The notes beneath the pieces are model-generated. The model was not told the DNA's origin. It searched no databases and saw only the letters and a list, made by a program, of their open reading frames with translations. DNA of 64,000 nucleotides from Siniperca chuatsi (Eukaryota; Chordata; Actinopteri; Centrarchiformes; Sinipercidae): positions 1,760,001-1,824,000 of the forward strand of contig NC_058062.1 in assembly GCF_020085105.1 (NCBI RefSeq). Reading direction: 5' to 3'. The number at the start of each line of letters is the position of its first letter. Within the stretch, counting starts at the first letter, position 1. Of this stretch, positions 1 through 13,004 are shown in pieces. The translations under genes and the position numbers were made by a program.

Positions 1-1553
1 GTTTTGCCATCATGACGACTTTCACCTTGATTTTGTATCAGGTACTGGAATCAAACCGGCGCCACAACGACACCGTGTTATGCCTTCTGTACGATCGTAC
101 GTGCTGAGATCGCGACAAGGAGAACAACGGCTGATTTCAGCGTTTCTGTGATTCTGTCAAACGATAAGAGTTTCTGCTATACTGCCACTGCAACCTCTAA
201 CACGCTTTACTGTGACAGCTGTTACCAAACATGGCGCCAGCGTAATATTTAATCAGAACGCGACAACATGAAAAAGACCGAAGCGTCGACCAGACACCGT
301 CAGGTGAGGTGTTACTGCTCTACAGAAAAACCTGTACACTACAGTTTGTGCACAAACTGTACACATATCCAAATGTTCTTATATCTCACATCTGAATATT
401 ACACAGCTAAATACTAAATACTATAGGGGCGCCATGTTTGCCAGTAGGCCTACCTATCGAAATAAAGTGTGATAAAAGATTTACAGTGGCGATACAGAAT
501 CTGACGGGTCACAGGATTCGGCATAACGCGCTGTAGAGGCGACCTCCACAGATCGCTTACGGACAGTTACACTTGGAAGGAGTAAAGACTCCCTTTGGGT
601 CTTACATTTATACCTGTTGAACATCCGTCTGCGATGCTTCTTGGTTGCATTTACACCGGGATTTTTTTGATATCAGATCCGCCGAAGACGCACGAAGTGG
701 CTCAGTGTGAACGGAGGTCAAAGTCTCCCTCCTAGTTACAAGAAAATAGTTTTTTTTTTGGCAGGCTCCAGTATCTCCAACCTGACTAAAAACTGAATCA
801 GGAAACGCATCTAAAAATCAAACATCGTGTCATTAGTGTTAGTATTATTATTATTATTATTATACATTCGACAACATATCGTGTTGCTGATTTTAAATTC
901 ACATTTCGGTTTGGTCTCGTAGCTCCTGTAACTGTGTTCTGATGTCAGTGTGTTAATGCTGTTAATACGCTACATGCAGAACCTTTAAAGCCAGTATAAT
1001 GTTTTTTTTTAAATTGGAGCTCGCTGTGACGTCGGCTCCGTTCCAGTAAGAGTGTAATGTCTTGGGTCTACTTGCCACAGTGCAAATGTCTGTAGAGTAC
1101 GTTCGGCCTCTGGCTAGCGTGTGCCGTCTTGGCAGGACCACTGTGAGGTATTGGGACTGCTGGCTCCACAGGGCTCAAGCTCTCACTGCTGTTCACTTGC
1201 ACGTCCGAGAAAGAGCCTGCTGCGAGGCGTACCGGCAAAAACAAAAGCTTATCTGACTAAAAAAAATTAAAGAAATGTACCGCTAGTTAGTGTTGTAAAG
1301 CTGCTCTCACCCGTCTCTCCGTCTGCTTAGTCTTCTCTCTCTCTCTCTCTCGTATAGTGTTAGTACTTTTACACCACCTCCTCCTCCTCCTCCTCCTCCT
1401 CCTCTTCTCCTCCAGCTTGCTAACAAAATAAAAATACTGGTTATGAATGGCTATGATGTACGCCGCCTCATCCAATCTCACGTTCGCTCACACACACTCT
1501 GTCGGACACACACACACACACACACACTCCTCCCCCTCATGGCCTTCCCTTTA
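1..1553. other. 3' flank of sh2b1, no gene recognised
   Basis: This stretch lies downstream of the sh2b1 stop codon, and part of it is probably sh2b1 3'UTR. It holds a short ATT run near 841-865, a CT run near 1336-1352 and a CTC-triplet run near 1374-1404. No open frame resembles a protein family I know. The short open frame around 1062-1256 has no recognisable content. I cannot place the polyadenylation site. Confidence 0.5.
1336..1404. repeat. CT and CTC microsatellites
   Basis: A CT run is followed by a run of about nine CTC triplets. It lies just beyond the sh2b1 stop codon, in probable 3'UTR. Confidence 0.85.
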
Positions 1554-2149
1554 TCAGAAGAAGGAGTACTGGTTATCGATGGCTCGGGGTGCCCTCGCTC
1601 CGTCCCTCTCTTCTCCCTCCACAGCTTCTAGTTGGCGGAGAGGAGTGTCCCTGTCCCTCTCCTCCCAGTCCTCCACTCCTCCTCCACTACCACCTCCGCT
1701 GCCTCCACTTCCTCCTCCTCCTCCTCCTGTCGTTGCCATTGTCACCACAGCTGCTCCTCCTCCTCCTCCCCCTCCTCCCACCTCCGTCTCGTTTCCTCTC
1801 TCCTGGGGAGGAGTCGGGGGCGGCGGGCGGCCCGGCGGCAGGGGAGGAGGCTGAGGAGGGCTACGGGGTCTGCTGGTCAAGTCTGCATGGAGAAGAAACA
1901 GACGAGAGAAAGAGAAAAGAAAGAAAAAGGGGGGGGGGGGACGAGAGAAAAGTGTAAATAAAGGAAGGCAGAGGGGGCGGGGGAGGAAATAAGGTCAAAA
2001 GTGTAAGGAGTGAAGTGACAGCGTAGTCGGAGGAGAGAAGGGCGAGAGGCGGGAGAGAAAAAGAGAAAATGACAGTGAGTGGCCAGTTAGGTGGAAGAAG
2101 TCTGCGGTCATGGAGTCCATGGGAGTCATGGAGGCAGTCCAGCTCCAGG

Positions 2150-2188
<39 letters not shown>

Positions 2189-5100
2189 TGTCTCCACATT
2201 TAATCTCATCTATAGCAGAGATGTACACAAACAATCACGGATCCAGAGCAGGGCTGCAACGAATGACTATTTCCATCATCAATTCATCTGCCGATTATTT
2301 TCTTGATTAATTCATTTATCGTCTGATCAATAAAAGTGTCAGAAAAATGTGAAAAGTGCCCCTCACAAGTTCCCAGATCTCTAGCTGACGTCTTCGACCA
2401 AAAGTCCAAAATCCAAAGACATTCAGTTCATATAAAGACAAAATAAAAAAGCTGCAGAACCTCAGTACTGAGCAGCTGGAACAGGAGGATGTTTGGCATT
2501 TTTGCTTGAAAAACAACTTCTAACAAAATCTATTGATTATGAAAATATTTGCTGGTTAATTTTTTGCGCCGATCAACTTATCATTTCAGCTTTAATCCAG
2601 GATTTCCCAAAGTGTATTACAAAGGAGGCAGCCGCCTTGCCTAAAATACATAATGTTGAAACTCTTTTATAAACATGATAATCAGGGAAAACGAGTGAGG
2701 CGATTGATTAAACTGTAAAGTAGCAACGCGTCAGGATGCGTTTGATTCAGCTCAGCAGGCGACCGACTGATCGATCGCACTGCATGTTCGCTTCGCAGCT
2801 AATTAATCAGAGTTTTTAAAAGTCGGTTAAAGTGAAGACTAACAGCTGAATCGGTCAGTCAGGCGGAGATAAACTGCTGCGGCGCTGCACGTCAGGCAGC
2901 AGGCTGAAGTCAGTTTGATAAGGACACATTTTACCTGCTAAACATGTCAATGTGTCCAAACTGAATATGCACATAAAAAAAATAAAGAAATATCACCTCA
3001 TTCACCCACTCACTCCCAAACACTCCCTCCCTCTCTCTCAGACTTGCTCTCAGCCGAGTCCAGTCTCACTTACACACAGTCAGAGATGGGGGTTGATGGA
3101 GAGTCAGGATGGCGCGTGGTGATGACATCACAGACTGTAGGCCGACTGCCTGCCCTGTCCCGGCCTGCAAGGGATGAGTCGACGGATACAACAGACAACA
3201 ACAACAACAACAGAGAGGTCAGAACACCGATGGGTGCAGGTGGAAAAGGCTGCAGGGGGAAGCAGGTGAGTTTCTCACCAAAACATTTGTGTTTAGTTTC
3301 TATTCCTGACAATCACTTAACGCACGTTTAACTCGGCGACCAACAGCTACGCTGCCTTTCACTTTTAGTCTGATGCTTCTTAGAAAAAACTAACAAATGT
3401 TTGAGATCTAGGATTTTCATTACAGTCCGATTCTCTGGTATGTGGCGAGGAAGAGGAGAGGACGACACGAGAGATGAGGCACAAAGTGAGAGAGGACGTG
3501 GCTGATATTGCTTTTGGCAATTGTAGATACCATGCAGTGTGTAACCGTATGGCCAGCATGCACATACACACAGATACAAAGACGTTTAGCGGATTTTGTT
3601 GCATCTTAACAACACGCACACACACCTTCATGGTGATCTTCCAGGCTTTTGCCCACCAGGTAGTTTAGACTCGCTCTAACTAAACACTGGCCGGCAGACA
3701 ACAACTACACTTTTTGGACTGAATTGCGTACATGGTGTCACTCAGACAGTCATGTCTGTTACACTTTAGGTAGAAAACAAGTGTAATAACGAAGCAAAGA
3801 AAGCAGGAGAACTTAAGAATGACGGATGTGCTGTTTAATATCTGTCATCATAAGATGCTCCTGCTTTCGTTCAAAGTCTTATACGTGTTTTCTGCGGCTT
3901 CATTAACCTGACCGTTACAGAAGGAGCCGCAATGCTCAGTGATATCTGTTTCCTGTATGACCGCTGTTGATGGTTTTGGCTTTTATGCCTCTTTTCTTTT
4001 TAAATTTGGAGGGTGGGGCTCACTCCATACCTGGCTGGCGAACAGCAGTGGCACCCACGAAGCTGATGAGCGTGACGTCTGAGGCGCCGCCGGACTCCAG
4101 GGGGATCGGGTGCACCCGGAAGTGCTCCAGCATGTCAAAGATGGACTGGAACCAAAGGTGCTGCACTCGGCACTGACCGTCCTCGTTCAGGGACAGACGG
4201 AGGTGCTGACGGGCAGAAAGCAAAGTCAGGGCAGGACAGAATACATTTTTCTTACTGAATTTAATTAGAAAACATTCTGTACGCCAATCACTCTCTGGTT
4301 TCAGCTTCTTAAATGTGAATACGCGCTGCTTTTCTCTGTTTTATATCGTTGTAAACTGAACATCTTTGGTTTTTGGACTGCTGGTCGGACAAGACAAGAC
4401 ATTTGAAGACACTGGCCTCTGGAAACTGTGATGGATATTTTTCACAATTTTCTGGCATTTTATAAACCAAACAATTTATTGATTAATTGAGAACTAACTG
4501 GCAGATTAATCGATAATAATGAAAATAGTTGCTAGTCGTATTTCCAAACATAGCACAGTCCCAGACTCACCTTGGCCTTGCCCTGGAAGTTAAAGGTGAG
4601 GACATATTCTCCGCGCCGTGTCTCGCTCTGGCGAACCAGGAAGACACCGTGGCTCGCCGGGCCTCCAGCCAACACCAGCTGAGCAGCTTTGAGACGGGAC
4701 AGCGTGCCGTGGAACCACTGGCACTCGCTGAGCGGGTGCTCCACCGTCTCTGCAACGGTCGTCTCCGAGAACAGGAAGGACCCTAGATGGGTGGACGGTA
4801 CATATGGTACTTTGAAGTTTAAAAGATGGTACATGAAGCAAGTTATTATCATTTTAAACAGAAAAGACTAAACTGGAAGACTCTTTGGTGCAACACAGCC
4901 AATCAAAGAAGATCACAGTTTTGGTTCAATTTTTACATTTTTAAATAAAAAATATGTTTTTGGATCGTATTCACCTGTGGCGTCTGGCGTCTCAGCAAAA
5001 GGTGTGCCCAGACTAGCCCCGCCTCCGAGAATCCTGTCTGGTTCATCGAGGGGGGCTCGAGGTGGCAGCTCCGGCGGGAGAGGATCCATCAGAGGCGAGG

Positions 5101-8100
5101 AGCCTCCGATACCTCCATAACACACTGAGACAACAACAAAAGAACCAACAAAAGAGAGAGAAAGTTTGAGTTTTCACGTAGATAATTCGAGACCTGCTTA
5201 CGTTACATCTACGAGTCAGGCTAAATTAGCTTAAAACTAAAAGTCTCCAAATCAGGGTTCAGAGCTGCAGGTCTGGGAACGCAACAGGACAAAAGGCACT
5301 CAAAACTGACCAATAATGAACAGAAAGTAACAACTACTTAAAGGGGCAATATCTAAGAACTGAGACGACTCTCCACCTGTCGAATTCATACTCCAAAAAA
5401 ATAAATAAACAGGGGGCAGCATGTCACATATCAGGTCACAACTGCTGCAAACTGCTGTTAGCGAGTTAGCCCAGTTTGACGGCAGGGAGTTCAGTACCGA
5501 GGTGATTTACAGTGGCTCGGACCAGGACTCTGACTCCGGGGGCGACGAAAACACGGCGCGTTCAGGCGGGGACAGGAGAGGCGTCAGGCATCAGAGAGGC
5601 AGCGACAGCCGGAATATTTTTCACATCTAACTCAGTGAATTAAAGATTTATTTCGACCAAACCAGAGTTGGTGATTGTTGGAACAGTTTAAAGCCTAACC
5701 AAGACGGTTTTGGTGAGTTTTTTGTTTTGTTTGTCGTGTTTGACTGAAGTGAGTTTTATGATTAAGCTGGTCTTAGTTCGGGAAAAGAGAGACACATGAA
5801 TTCAGAAGGTGTACGGTTGTATTTTTCTGTTTAATAAGGAAAATAGGTGTAAGAATATTTCCTGTTTTGTTTATTTATTAGACTAAAAAAGCTAAGACAG
5901 CTTGTGTAGCGTAGCGAACTCACCGCTCGCACACATTTCCCAGCTGGAACTACCTGAGCCGTACTATCGGACCGTCGCCTCTCGAGGCACAAGTGGCGTT
6001 ATAAACACAGGACGGGCCGGGGCTAGCACGTTAGCATGCTAATTTTAGTAGATATCTCTGCAACACAACACATAGACGTCTTTGACATGGCGTCAGCCCT
6101 GTTACTTCTTCACATTCTGCTGATGAGGTTAGTTAATTTTTTTAACGTTTTAAAATAAAATTCTGGCCAAATCTTACACACTGCCCCTTTAAACTGCAGG
6201 CTATAACTCACAAATCACACTCGTCAATCAGTCCGATCCCAGTCAGCGTGATTTGAAAATGAGAGCAGAACGTGATCTTGCAAAGTCCTCGGCCACGCCT
6301 TCACAAATCTGCCGTTATCCTGGAGTATTTTCTCCGTACACAAACATCTCACAAAGAACTGCTGTTTGTTTCTATCATGAATTTTGCGTTACTCTTTAAC
6401 CGCTGCGGCCGTGCTGTACCGCAACTGACCTTGTGAAAGACGGTCAACAATCTCAGGTGTCCCACTGATGTCCAGCGGCCCCCCACACACACCTTCAGCA
6501 TCTTCCTGTTCACTGTGGGAGAGTGACAGTAGTTAGACCCATCAAAAGGCAGCTCCTGTTCAAGCAGCTTCACGTTGTCCCACACAGTTCGTCCTTCCCA
6601 TGCTTTAAAGCCCGGGTGCCCCCATTCACTCCTTACCTGAGACAGATGCCGTTCCTGATGTCACTCAGCCAGGCTCTCATCTGTACAGCGTCACGTGTCT
6701 CGATCACATACTGCGCCGCCCCTTCCAGCTGAAGAAAAATACGGAGGGCTGAGCTTTAGACTGATCTCGGGACAGTTCTTTAAAGATCTCTGCTCATGTC
6801 TATCATTCAACTAAATGCACCGACTGTCAGGTGTCAAATCCACCTCCCTTTACCCACAGTTCCTTGTATTTTCAGGTTATTTGCTATAGTTGGTTCAGAT
6901 TCTCAGATATTTGGTGCCTCTGAAGTTCAAATGGCAGAGTCGCACTACGCACTACGCAGTACGCAGTACACACTCTCTGGCTGGGAATTAGACGTCAGTG
7001 ATGCAGAAATATTACTGCGGCATACATTTGTCAATATGTCCTCTGTTACAGCATCTCTGTCCTCAGAGGCAGCGGAGAAGACAGCAGAGGAACAAACTGT
7101 CTTCACCGGGCTGAGGAACATCAGAAATTCACTGGACAAAAATAGTTTTACAGGCGGCTCCAGGAGGAGTATTCAGGAAGAAAACTGTATTGTTTTTATT
7201 CACTCATTCGTTTATTTTATCTCCGTGCCCACGGTGAACCTGGAGGCCTTGATCCATCATTACAAATATAGATAACAAGTTCACAACAGAGTGACAGCAG
7301 GAGATTTGAACAGCTGTCTACACTTCACTGAGTGCACCGGGAAATTGATTGCCCTTGAGAGACTAGTCGTAGAAGAAAAGTAAGACAGACGGACTCCGAT
7401 GAAGGAGCGGTTACCTGCAGCAGAAAGGTGTTCTCCTTGTCGGGGACCTCCAGCGCTGTGGTGCTCCTCACATCCACAATTGAGCAGCAAGGGACAGTCA
7501 GCCGGGGCTTTGATGACTGGGGAGACAAACCAAGCAAAAAGCAATAAAATCAAAATGTTTCTACATTAAAGTTTACTGCTTGCAAAACCTGAAGTGTGAA
7601 GAAATTTGCCGTTACACGAGGGGGGGGGGGTTGTGGGCCAGACTATTTCTTGCCTTTGCAACCAGTGGAGACTCCAGGAAGTCGTGGCTCCCAGACAGGA
7701 AATAGTCCAATACATAACCCCCAGTAAACTACAACTTGTTGTTTTGTTTCTGGACGGATTAAACAAATGCGATATAACGTGTTAGTTAGCGAGCTTTATA
7801 AAAGGTGCTGGTAGGTACATTTTGAGCCCGGCTACCTCTTTCCAGTCTTTAGGCTAAGCTAAGCTAACCGGCTGTTATCAATCTGAACATCTAACTCTCA
7901 GCAGGAAAGTGAATTTCCAAAAAATGTCAACTACTTCCTTAGACAGACCTGCCAACAAGGGCTGCAACTAATCTGATTCATCTGACGATTATTTTCTCGA
8001 ACCATCTGATCTATAAAATGTCAAAAATAGTGAAAAATAGATAGTGAAAGAGTCAAAGCTGACGTCTTCAAACTGCTCGTTTTATCTGACCAACGGTCCA

Positions 8101-10331
8101 AAACCCAAAGATATTCAGTAGAATATTAGATATGAGCGAAGGAAATGATCAAATCTGGATAACTTCAGAAGCTGGAATCAGAGAATATTTGTTTTGGGGG
8201 TTTTTGTTGGAAAAATGACTGAAACGATTAATTATCAAAACAGCTGCTGATTAATATTCTGTCAGTTGACTAATAGATTAATCAACTCTCAATAACTATA
8301 TTTCATGCTGCTAACACTGCAGACACTGGACCCTTGACTCATATTATTTGTGACTAATTTTGCCTCAATACACTTTAGTTATTTATGTTTATATAGTAGA
8401 TGAAGCTCATAATGTTTCTATATTTATAGTTACTTATCTATACTATACATCTGTTCTTGTACTTCTGCTGCTGTGATACTTCAGTTTCCCTGCATGGGGT
8501 CAATAAAGTTTATCTTATCTCTTATGCTGGAATGATATTTAGACAGGCCTGCCAACTGTAACGACCGTAATCATGTTTTAATGTTTCGCGGGAGAGAAAC
8601 GCTTACTTTAGGTGGAATGAAGAATTCCAAGTAGTACTCCTCTCCCCGCTCACCACCTTCTCGGTCTCTCTCTCTGAGGACCAGACGACATTTATGCCAG
8701 CGTCCTCCTCTCCAGGGCACGTTCCCTCCGCTGGCCAGAGGCTGCACTGGACCTGCCTGAGCAGCAGCGGGTGAAGCTGAGGCAGCGTTGTTGTTGTCCG
8801 TACCGTGATGCAGTAGACTAAACGAGAAGCCAGAAAAGCCGTGGCTTGCACTTAACTCGTCGCTGGATGAACTAACGCTCACCCCGCCCTCCCGCACCAG
8901 CCGGCCCACCTTCCTCGGAGGTCCCATGGCGGCGGCGGCGGCACTGCTCGGAGGCAGCGTGGAGGAGGCGGAGTGAGAGCCGGCGGTGGGGGTGAGGACG
9001 GGAGGAGGGGATCGTGACAGTCTGAGTTTCTCCAGACGATGGCTCCACTTTTCCTTCTCACCTCCTTCGCCGTTGCTCCGCCGCCGATCCCGGGCAGCTT
9101 CCGAAAGAGACAGAGAGGTGGCGCTGCTTGAAGATGAGGGGGGCAGCGAGGAGGAGGAAGAGTGGGGAAGGGAGAGGGGCATGGACAGAGAAACAGGCAT
9201 GGAGGAGGTGGGTGTAGGAGGCTGCGTACCAGAGTTCCTCTTTGAGGTTGAAACAAAGCTGGCGTCCTGCACACCCATAGTGTAGCTGTAGCTGGAGGGC
9301 AGCTGGCTCTGGGCGGAGTCACTGGAGGAGCTTCGCCAGTGCAGGATGCCCCGGACACTCCCCCGCACACTGCGACCCACACTCCGCAGAGAAAAGCGCT
9401 TCTTCAGTTTGTTTTTAGAGGAGTTGGGCGTACCGTTACCTTTTGAGCCAGGTGGGGGAGTGACCGAGGAAGAGGAAGGTGGAATCTGACGAGTGTGGGA
9501 GGGGTCTGCGCTGTCCACCTCTGTGGACTCTGCTTCCTGCTCTTCTGGCTCAACGTCTTCCCCCACAGACGCTACCCCTAACCAGCTGTCCTCCTCTTCC
9601 TCAACTGGTGCTTCCCCGTTCCCAGGTGCAATCATGGCCCCCCTCTCTTCACGCCTCCCATTGTTTCCTCCCACTGAGGAGCAACACGACGATGACGAAG
9701 ATGGAGGCAGGACTTGGCTGTGGGCGTAAGAATCTTGAAACCTGTCCCCGCTGCGGTTCTCCAACACCAGCCGTGTCGGTGCAGGCTTGGACAAGGCCCG
9801 TGTCATGTTAGTCGGGGGACATGGGAGGACAGCTCCCCCAGACGCTGACAGGGGGGAAACCGCTTCCTCTTCAAGGGAAGTAGCATCTGACTGGGGAGCC
9901 CAGCTCACCATATCGTCCCTCCTAGAAGCACAGGTGGGCGGGAGCGCCCCCTCCAGCTCGCTCTGGAAGTGACGAACAAACCGGTCGGTGAAGCGCCGGC
10001 AGAAGGCGGCTGCTGAATCTGGGGAGTAGTGGGGGTTTTCCAGGAGAAAAGCCCGAAAGTGGCGTGCAAAGTCACCAGCTGCAACGCGGGCGTGGAGCTC
10101 ACAGAATTCGGTCCAGCTCAGGCAAGGCGAGGGGGACGGTGTGGGGGTGTCGGACAGGGAGGATGGGTGAGCCTGGGGCGGAGGGCTCACCAGAGGTGGT
10201 AGAGGGGGTGGCCGGGGGGACAGGGGCAGCAAAGAGGGAGACGGAGGGGACGGAGATGGGGAGGGTGAGGGAGGTAAAGGAGAGGAGTTTGCCGCCCGCG
10301 GGCTGGGCGGGGTTAAAAGAGAGCCGTTCAT
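1554..10331 (-). CDS. sh2b1: SH2B adaptor protein 1 (SH2B1), 8 coding exons
   Basis: This is a cytoplasmic adaptor that binds phosphotyrosines of JAK2, insulin, leptin and other receptors and boosts their signalling. Coding exons, read on the minus strand, are 10331-8607, 7516-7415, 6728-6637, 6512-6430, 5124-4975, 4782-4571, 4205-4031 and 1882-1554. All junctions are GT-AG, and the phases join into one frame of about 955 residues. The N-terminus (MNGS..., then [21 protein letters not shown]) is the dimerisation domain. The PH domain spans the exon 1/2/3 junctions ([24 protein letters not shown]). The SH2 domain is in exons 6-7 ([15 protein letters not shown], with FLVRQSE as its phosphate-binding arginine). 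The C-terminus is [10 protein letters not shown], matching the family's tail tyrosine. The protein is longer than mammalian SH2B1 because exon 1 is rich in Pro/Ser and the last exon in Gly/Pro. SH2-domain and ELPPR-linker residues favour SH2B1 over SH2B2/3. Family tails vary by alternative splicing, so other 3' exons could exist in the 4031-1882 intron. Confidence 0.93.
2151..2186. repeat. (CA)n microsatellite in last sh2b1 intron
   Basis: About 18 CA dinucleotides lie within the intron between exon 4205-4031 and the final exon. Confidence 0.9.
2250..2600 (+). repeat. Dispersed AT-rich repeat (gctgcaacgatta... family)
   Basis: It starts with a 'gggctgcaacgaatgacta' type end. It contains the family's 'ctgacgtcttcgaccaaaagtcc' block (split at about 2383) and ends with an 'attaatt...gatcaact' tail. 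The same block recurs about ten times in the window. This looks like a non-autonomous, MITE-like teleost element, but its superfamily is not established from the sequence alone. Confidence 0.6.
4320..4550 (-). repeat. Dispersed AT-rich repeat (gctgcaacgatta family)
   Basis: Shares the 'tttggtttttggactgctgg' core and the 'attaatcgataataatgaaa' end with the copies at 41.2, 50.9 and 60.9 kb. It lies in an sh2b1 intron, between the two SH2-coding exons. Confidence 0.55.
7955..8295 (+). repeat. Dispersed AT-rich repeat (gctgcaacgatta family)
   Basis: This copy lies in sh2b1 intron 1. It starts 'agggctgcaactaatctg' and carries the 'gacgtcttcaaactgctcg' core. It ends in 'gactaatagattaatcaac'. Confidence 0.6.
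8460..8522 (+). repeat. LINE-type 3' tail (gggtcaataaagtttatctt)
   Basis: The motif 'tgcatggggtcaataaagtt' followed by a short TATCT repeat matches the tails at 17.8, 25.8, 45.85 and 60.8 kb. Such tails are typical of teleost non-LTR retrotransposons and SINEs that use them. Class is inferred. Confidence 0.4.
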
Positions 10332-10849
10332 TCTCCCGAAAGGCCAGGGGCGCTGACTGACTTGATGGTATCAAATCACTTCAAACATACAACAGAAACC
10401 TGAAGTGGCTGCACAGCTGGGGTAACTGACTGGGGGCAAATACGGCACATTGGTCTAATAATTTACAAATGAGTGCGAACTTAAGTGTTGTGCTCAGCCC
10501 CATCGAAAATGAAGCGTTAAAAAGACAATGCACCGGACCCATGCGAGATGGGGTTACAAGAGGTCAAATATCTCCAAGGATACGCTTTTTGCTACATTAT
10601 TTTGTGAAATTAAACACTTTATCGTTTCAACAAGAAAATCTGGGTTTCAGATAGCCAGTAAAAGGATGGGTAGAGGAGGTCAGATGTGTAGGATTCACGG
10701 GTTCTGCTCCTGCTTCACCGTCTGTCATACATCCAGAGAAGTTTGGCCACATCCTGGAAAAAGCACAGAAACAAACTCTTAAGTTCAACTTCACGTAAAT
10801 TATAGTGCAAATCACCCTCTGGATGCTTTACAGGTTAAAATACAAAACA

Positions 10850-11480
10850 GCAGAGTATGCATACACACACACACACAGAAAGAATCCCAAACATACAGAT
10901 AAGAATTTTAATACAGCAGGATGGCGGTTAAGAAATTAAGAAAGCTAATACAACAGCAATAACAGAGTGAAGGCCACTAGTTTACCCAGCCAGTGAAACT
11001 AGGAGGGACCAAAGCACATAGAGAAAAAACAGGTTTTTTTTAGCCCAGATTTGAAAATCTCAGAGCTTCTCGAATTTGCAGTGGGAGTTGATTCCAAAGG
11101 AAGGGAGCTTGATGAGCGATGGCTCTACCCCCGCGAAAAACTTTTAATCAAACCTACAAAACAGTTAAATAACCAGCACTGAGGGAGCGTACAGGACGTG
11201 ATGGAGTATGCAGAGTAAAACTACTGGAGGTACGCGGGAGGGCAATTTATTTAAAACCTTGTAATTCAGATGGAGGATTCTCAAATCTTTTGTTGGTTGC
11301 CAACTTCTTAGATCTTGTAAGGACGCTAGCAGATGTATTTTGGACCAAATGAGGACCCCTTGATGCTGTCATGGGAAGGCCACAGAAAAGTGACAGTTTG
11401 TACAAGGACATTAGCGTCTGTAATAGATAACATGGGATGAAAAAGCCATATTTGTTATTATTCTTGATATGTGACTTTAA
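10850..11480. repeat. Degraded interspersed element, family unknown
   Basis: The text 'gggagttgattccaaaggaa' and 'ctaccccc' at 11085-11130, and 'ccacagaaaagtgacag' near 11385, resemble a common teleost interspersed repeat. It has no intact open frame. The assignment rests on memory of similar fish repeats and needs a repeat-library search. Confidence 0.35.
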
Positions 11481-11499
11481 AAGGTAAGAGAGGGACCAA

Positions 11500-11840
11500 A
11501 GGCTACTCCAAGAGAGAGATATTTTTACTCCACTACATTTATCTGACAGCTTATGGTTAGGAGTTTCTAACAAAATGATTAGTTTCCAAAATATAAAGCA
11601 TTATTATAGATTCAACTACCCAACAGTATATAAATAACTGACAGCTCCACCAGCTTCAACATGAAAAAATGCTTCTTCTCATGTATAATAACACTCACAG
11701 GGGCTGTTCTGCAGCGTAACGAGTACTTTTAGGATTTTAAGTACATGATGATAATACTTTTACTTAACTAGAATTTCTAATGCAGGACTTTTACTTGTAA
11801 TTGAATGTCTTTATATTTTTTCACACTAAAGTAAAGGATC
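11500..11840. repeat. Dispersed 'aagtacttttac' repeat copy
   Basis: The words 'ctccactacatttatctgac', 'gtacttttaggattttaagt' and 'gcaggacttttacttgtaat' are shared with copies at 13.0, 26.4, 28.95, 36.55 and 56.05 kb. It is a very abundant teleost non-autonomous element. Confidence 0.55.
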
Positions 11841-12589
11841 CTAATACGTCTTTCCCCATATATACTTGTACACAAATTAATTTATCTGCAGAGAGAAAAT
11901 CTGCATTATCACTTTTTTGCATTTAGAGGATGAAACATCTAAATTAGCTCGCAGCTGTTTTCCTTGCTAAGTTTATTCTTGCTTGACGTCTAACTGATGT
12001 TAGCAGGAATTATTATGAACCATTATATCTAGCTTATGCGAAAAGCAATGCATGTGTAAGCAATGAGCGACGATAACTGACATGAATATTAGATGAACTC
12101 GCCTCACTCGCTAGCCTGCTAGCATGAACTAGCAAGCAATTTGTCTTGCTCATTCAGCTCTCTTTAAAGACGTGTAACGTTCGCTAGCTAACAATAGCTA
12201 ACTAACGTCAACTTGCTTACGGACCTGCTGTTAATTAGCATCTTTATTTGGCGATGTTCTTAGATCTGGCTTATTTTGTGATGACTACTGCAACCTGCCG
12301 CCGACACGACCACATACTGAATCATCCAACAGCAGCTATCACGAAAGATTCTTTGCTAGCTAAGCTAACCAGTTAGCCAGTTAGCTAGCTATTAATAAAC
12401 CAGCTAGCTAGCTATCAATATTGCTTCACCACAATGTACTGTGTCTTCTCTACCTGTACATCACAGTCCAGTGTTTTCATCCGTGTCTTTTGGTAAAACT
12501 GGCACACATTTCATCAATCTTTAAGTCTACATAACGGAATAATCATTTTCGTAAAGGTTGTTGTTGTTGTTGCTAAATATGAATATTGC

Positions 12590-12790
12590 TATGCCTTGCC
12601 TGTGCCCGTTCTTCTCGCACTGCCCCGTCTTCTCGCGATAGTTGGCTGGTCGGCGCTGGATCTTGACAGCTGCCATTAAAAACCGCTGGATGACTCGCTT
12701 CCCGAAAACTGTGACGGTAAACACGAAAAAGAAACGTAGACAGACTCTTTCCAGTCGGACTTCCACCCCACCCCTTCTAACCAACTAACT
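12590..12790 (-). promoter_or_regulatory. Candidate sh2b1 promoter / first non-coding exon
   Basis: This is a local CpG-containing block in an otherwise AT-rich flank. On the minus strand it carries CTATCGCGAGAAG, close to the TCTCGCGAGA element of vertebrate TATA-less promoters. It is followed upstream by GC-rich pyrimidine tracts. It lies about 2.3 kb before the sh2b1 start codon. The role is inferred from composition and position only. Confidence 0.3.
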
Positions 12791-12804
12791 AACTAACTAA
12801 CTAA
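12781..12804. repeat. (CTAA)n microsatellite
   Basis: About six tandem 'ctaa' units. Confidence 0.85.
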
Positions 12805-13004
12805 CCCAGACTGGTCGCTGATTGCTCTCCATCCTGGAGGGGTCCCACATCACTGACTGAGTCCGTCCACCTGCTGTAATGTCATCGATCTGTCTTTTGC
12901 ATAATGCATGTGGCTAAAAGCATCGTGGGGTTATGAACATAGCCTATATGATGTTAAGGCTGTATCGATACAGCAGCCTGCAGATGTTCGATATAACCGG
13001 TGGT

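Larger units (their letters stand above)
10332..12800. other. 5' flank of sh2b1 with repeats and candidate promoter
   Basis: No protein-coding exon is seen here. The start codon at 10331 has a good context (GAGAATGAAC on the minus strand). Positions 10850-11480 look like a degraded interspersed element, and 11500-11840 belongs to the 'aagtacttttac' repeat family. Positions 12120-12420 are rich in TAGC/GCTA words. The block 12600-12780 is the most GC-rich and CpG-containing part and could hold the first non-coding exon. Where transcription starts cannot be read from the sequence. Confidence 0.45.

Noticed and set aside
12110-12420. TAGC/GCTA-rich stretch as a regulatory array
   Set aside because: GCTAGCTA words are common in fish intergenic DNA and occur also at 52.5 and 53.0 kb without fixed spacing.
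12527-12784. 85-residue minus-strand frame upstream of sh2b1
   Set aside because: No similarity to SH2B proteins, and the real N-terminus (MNG... FCELHA) is complete in the exon starting at 10331.
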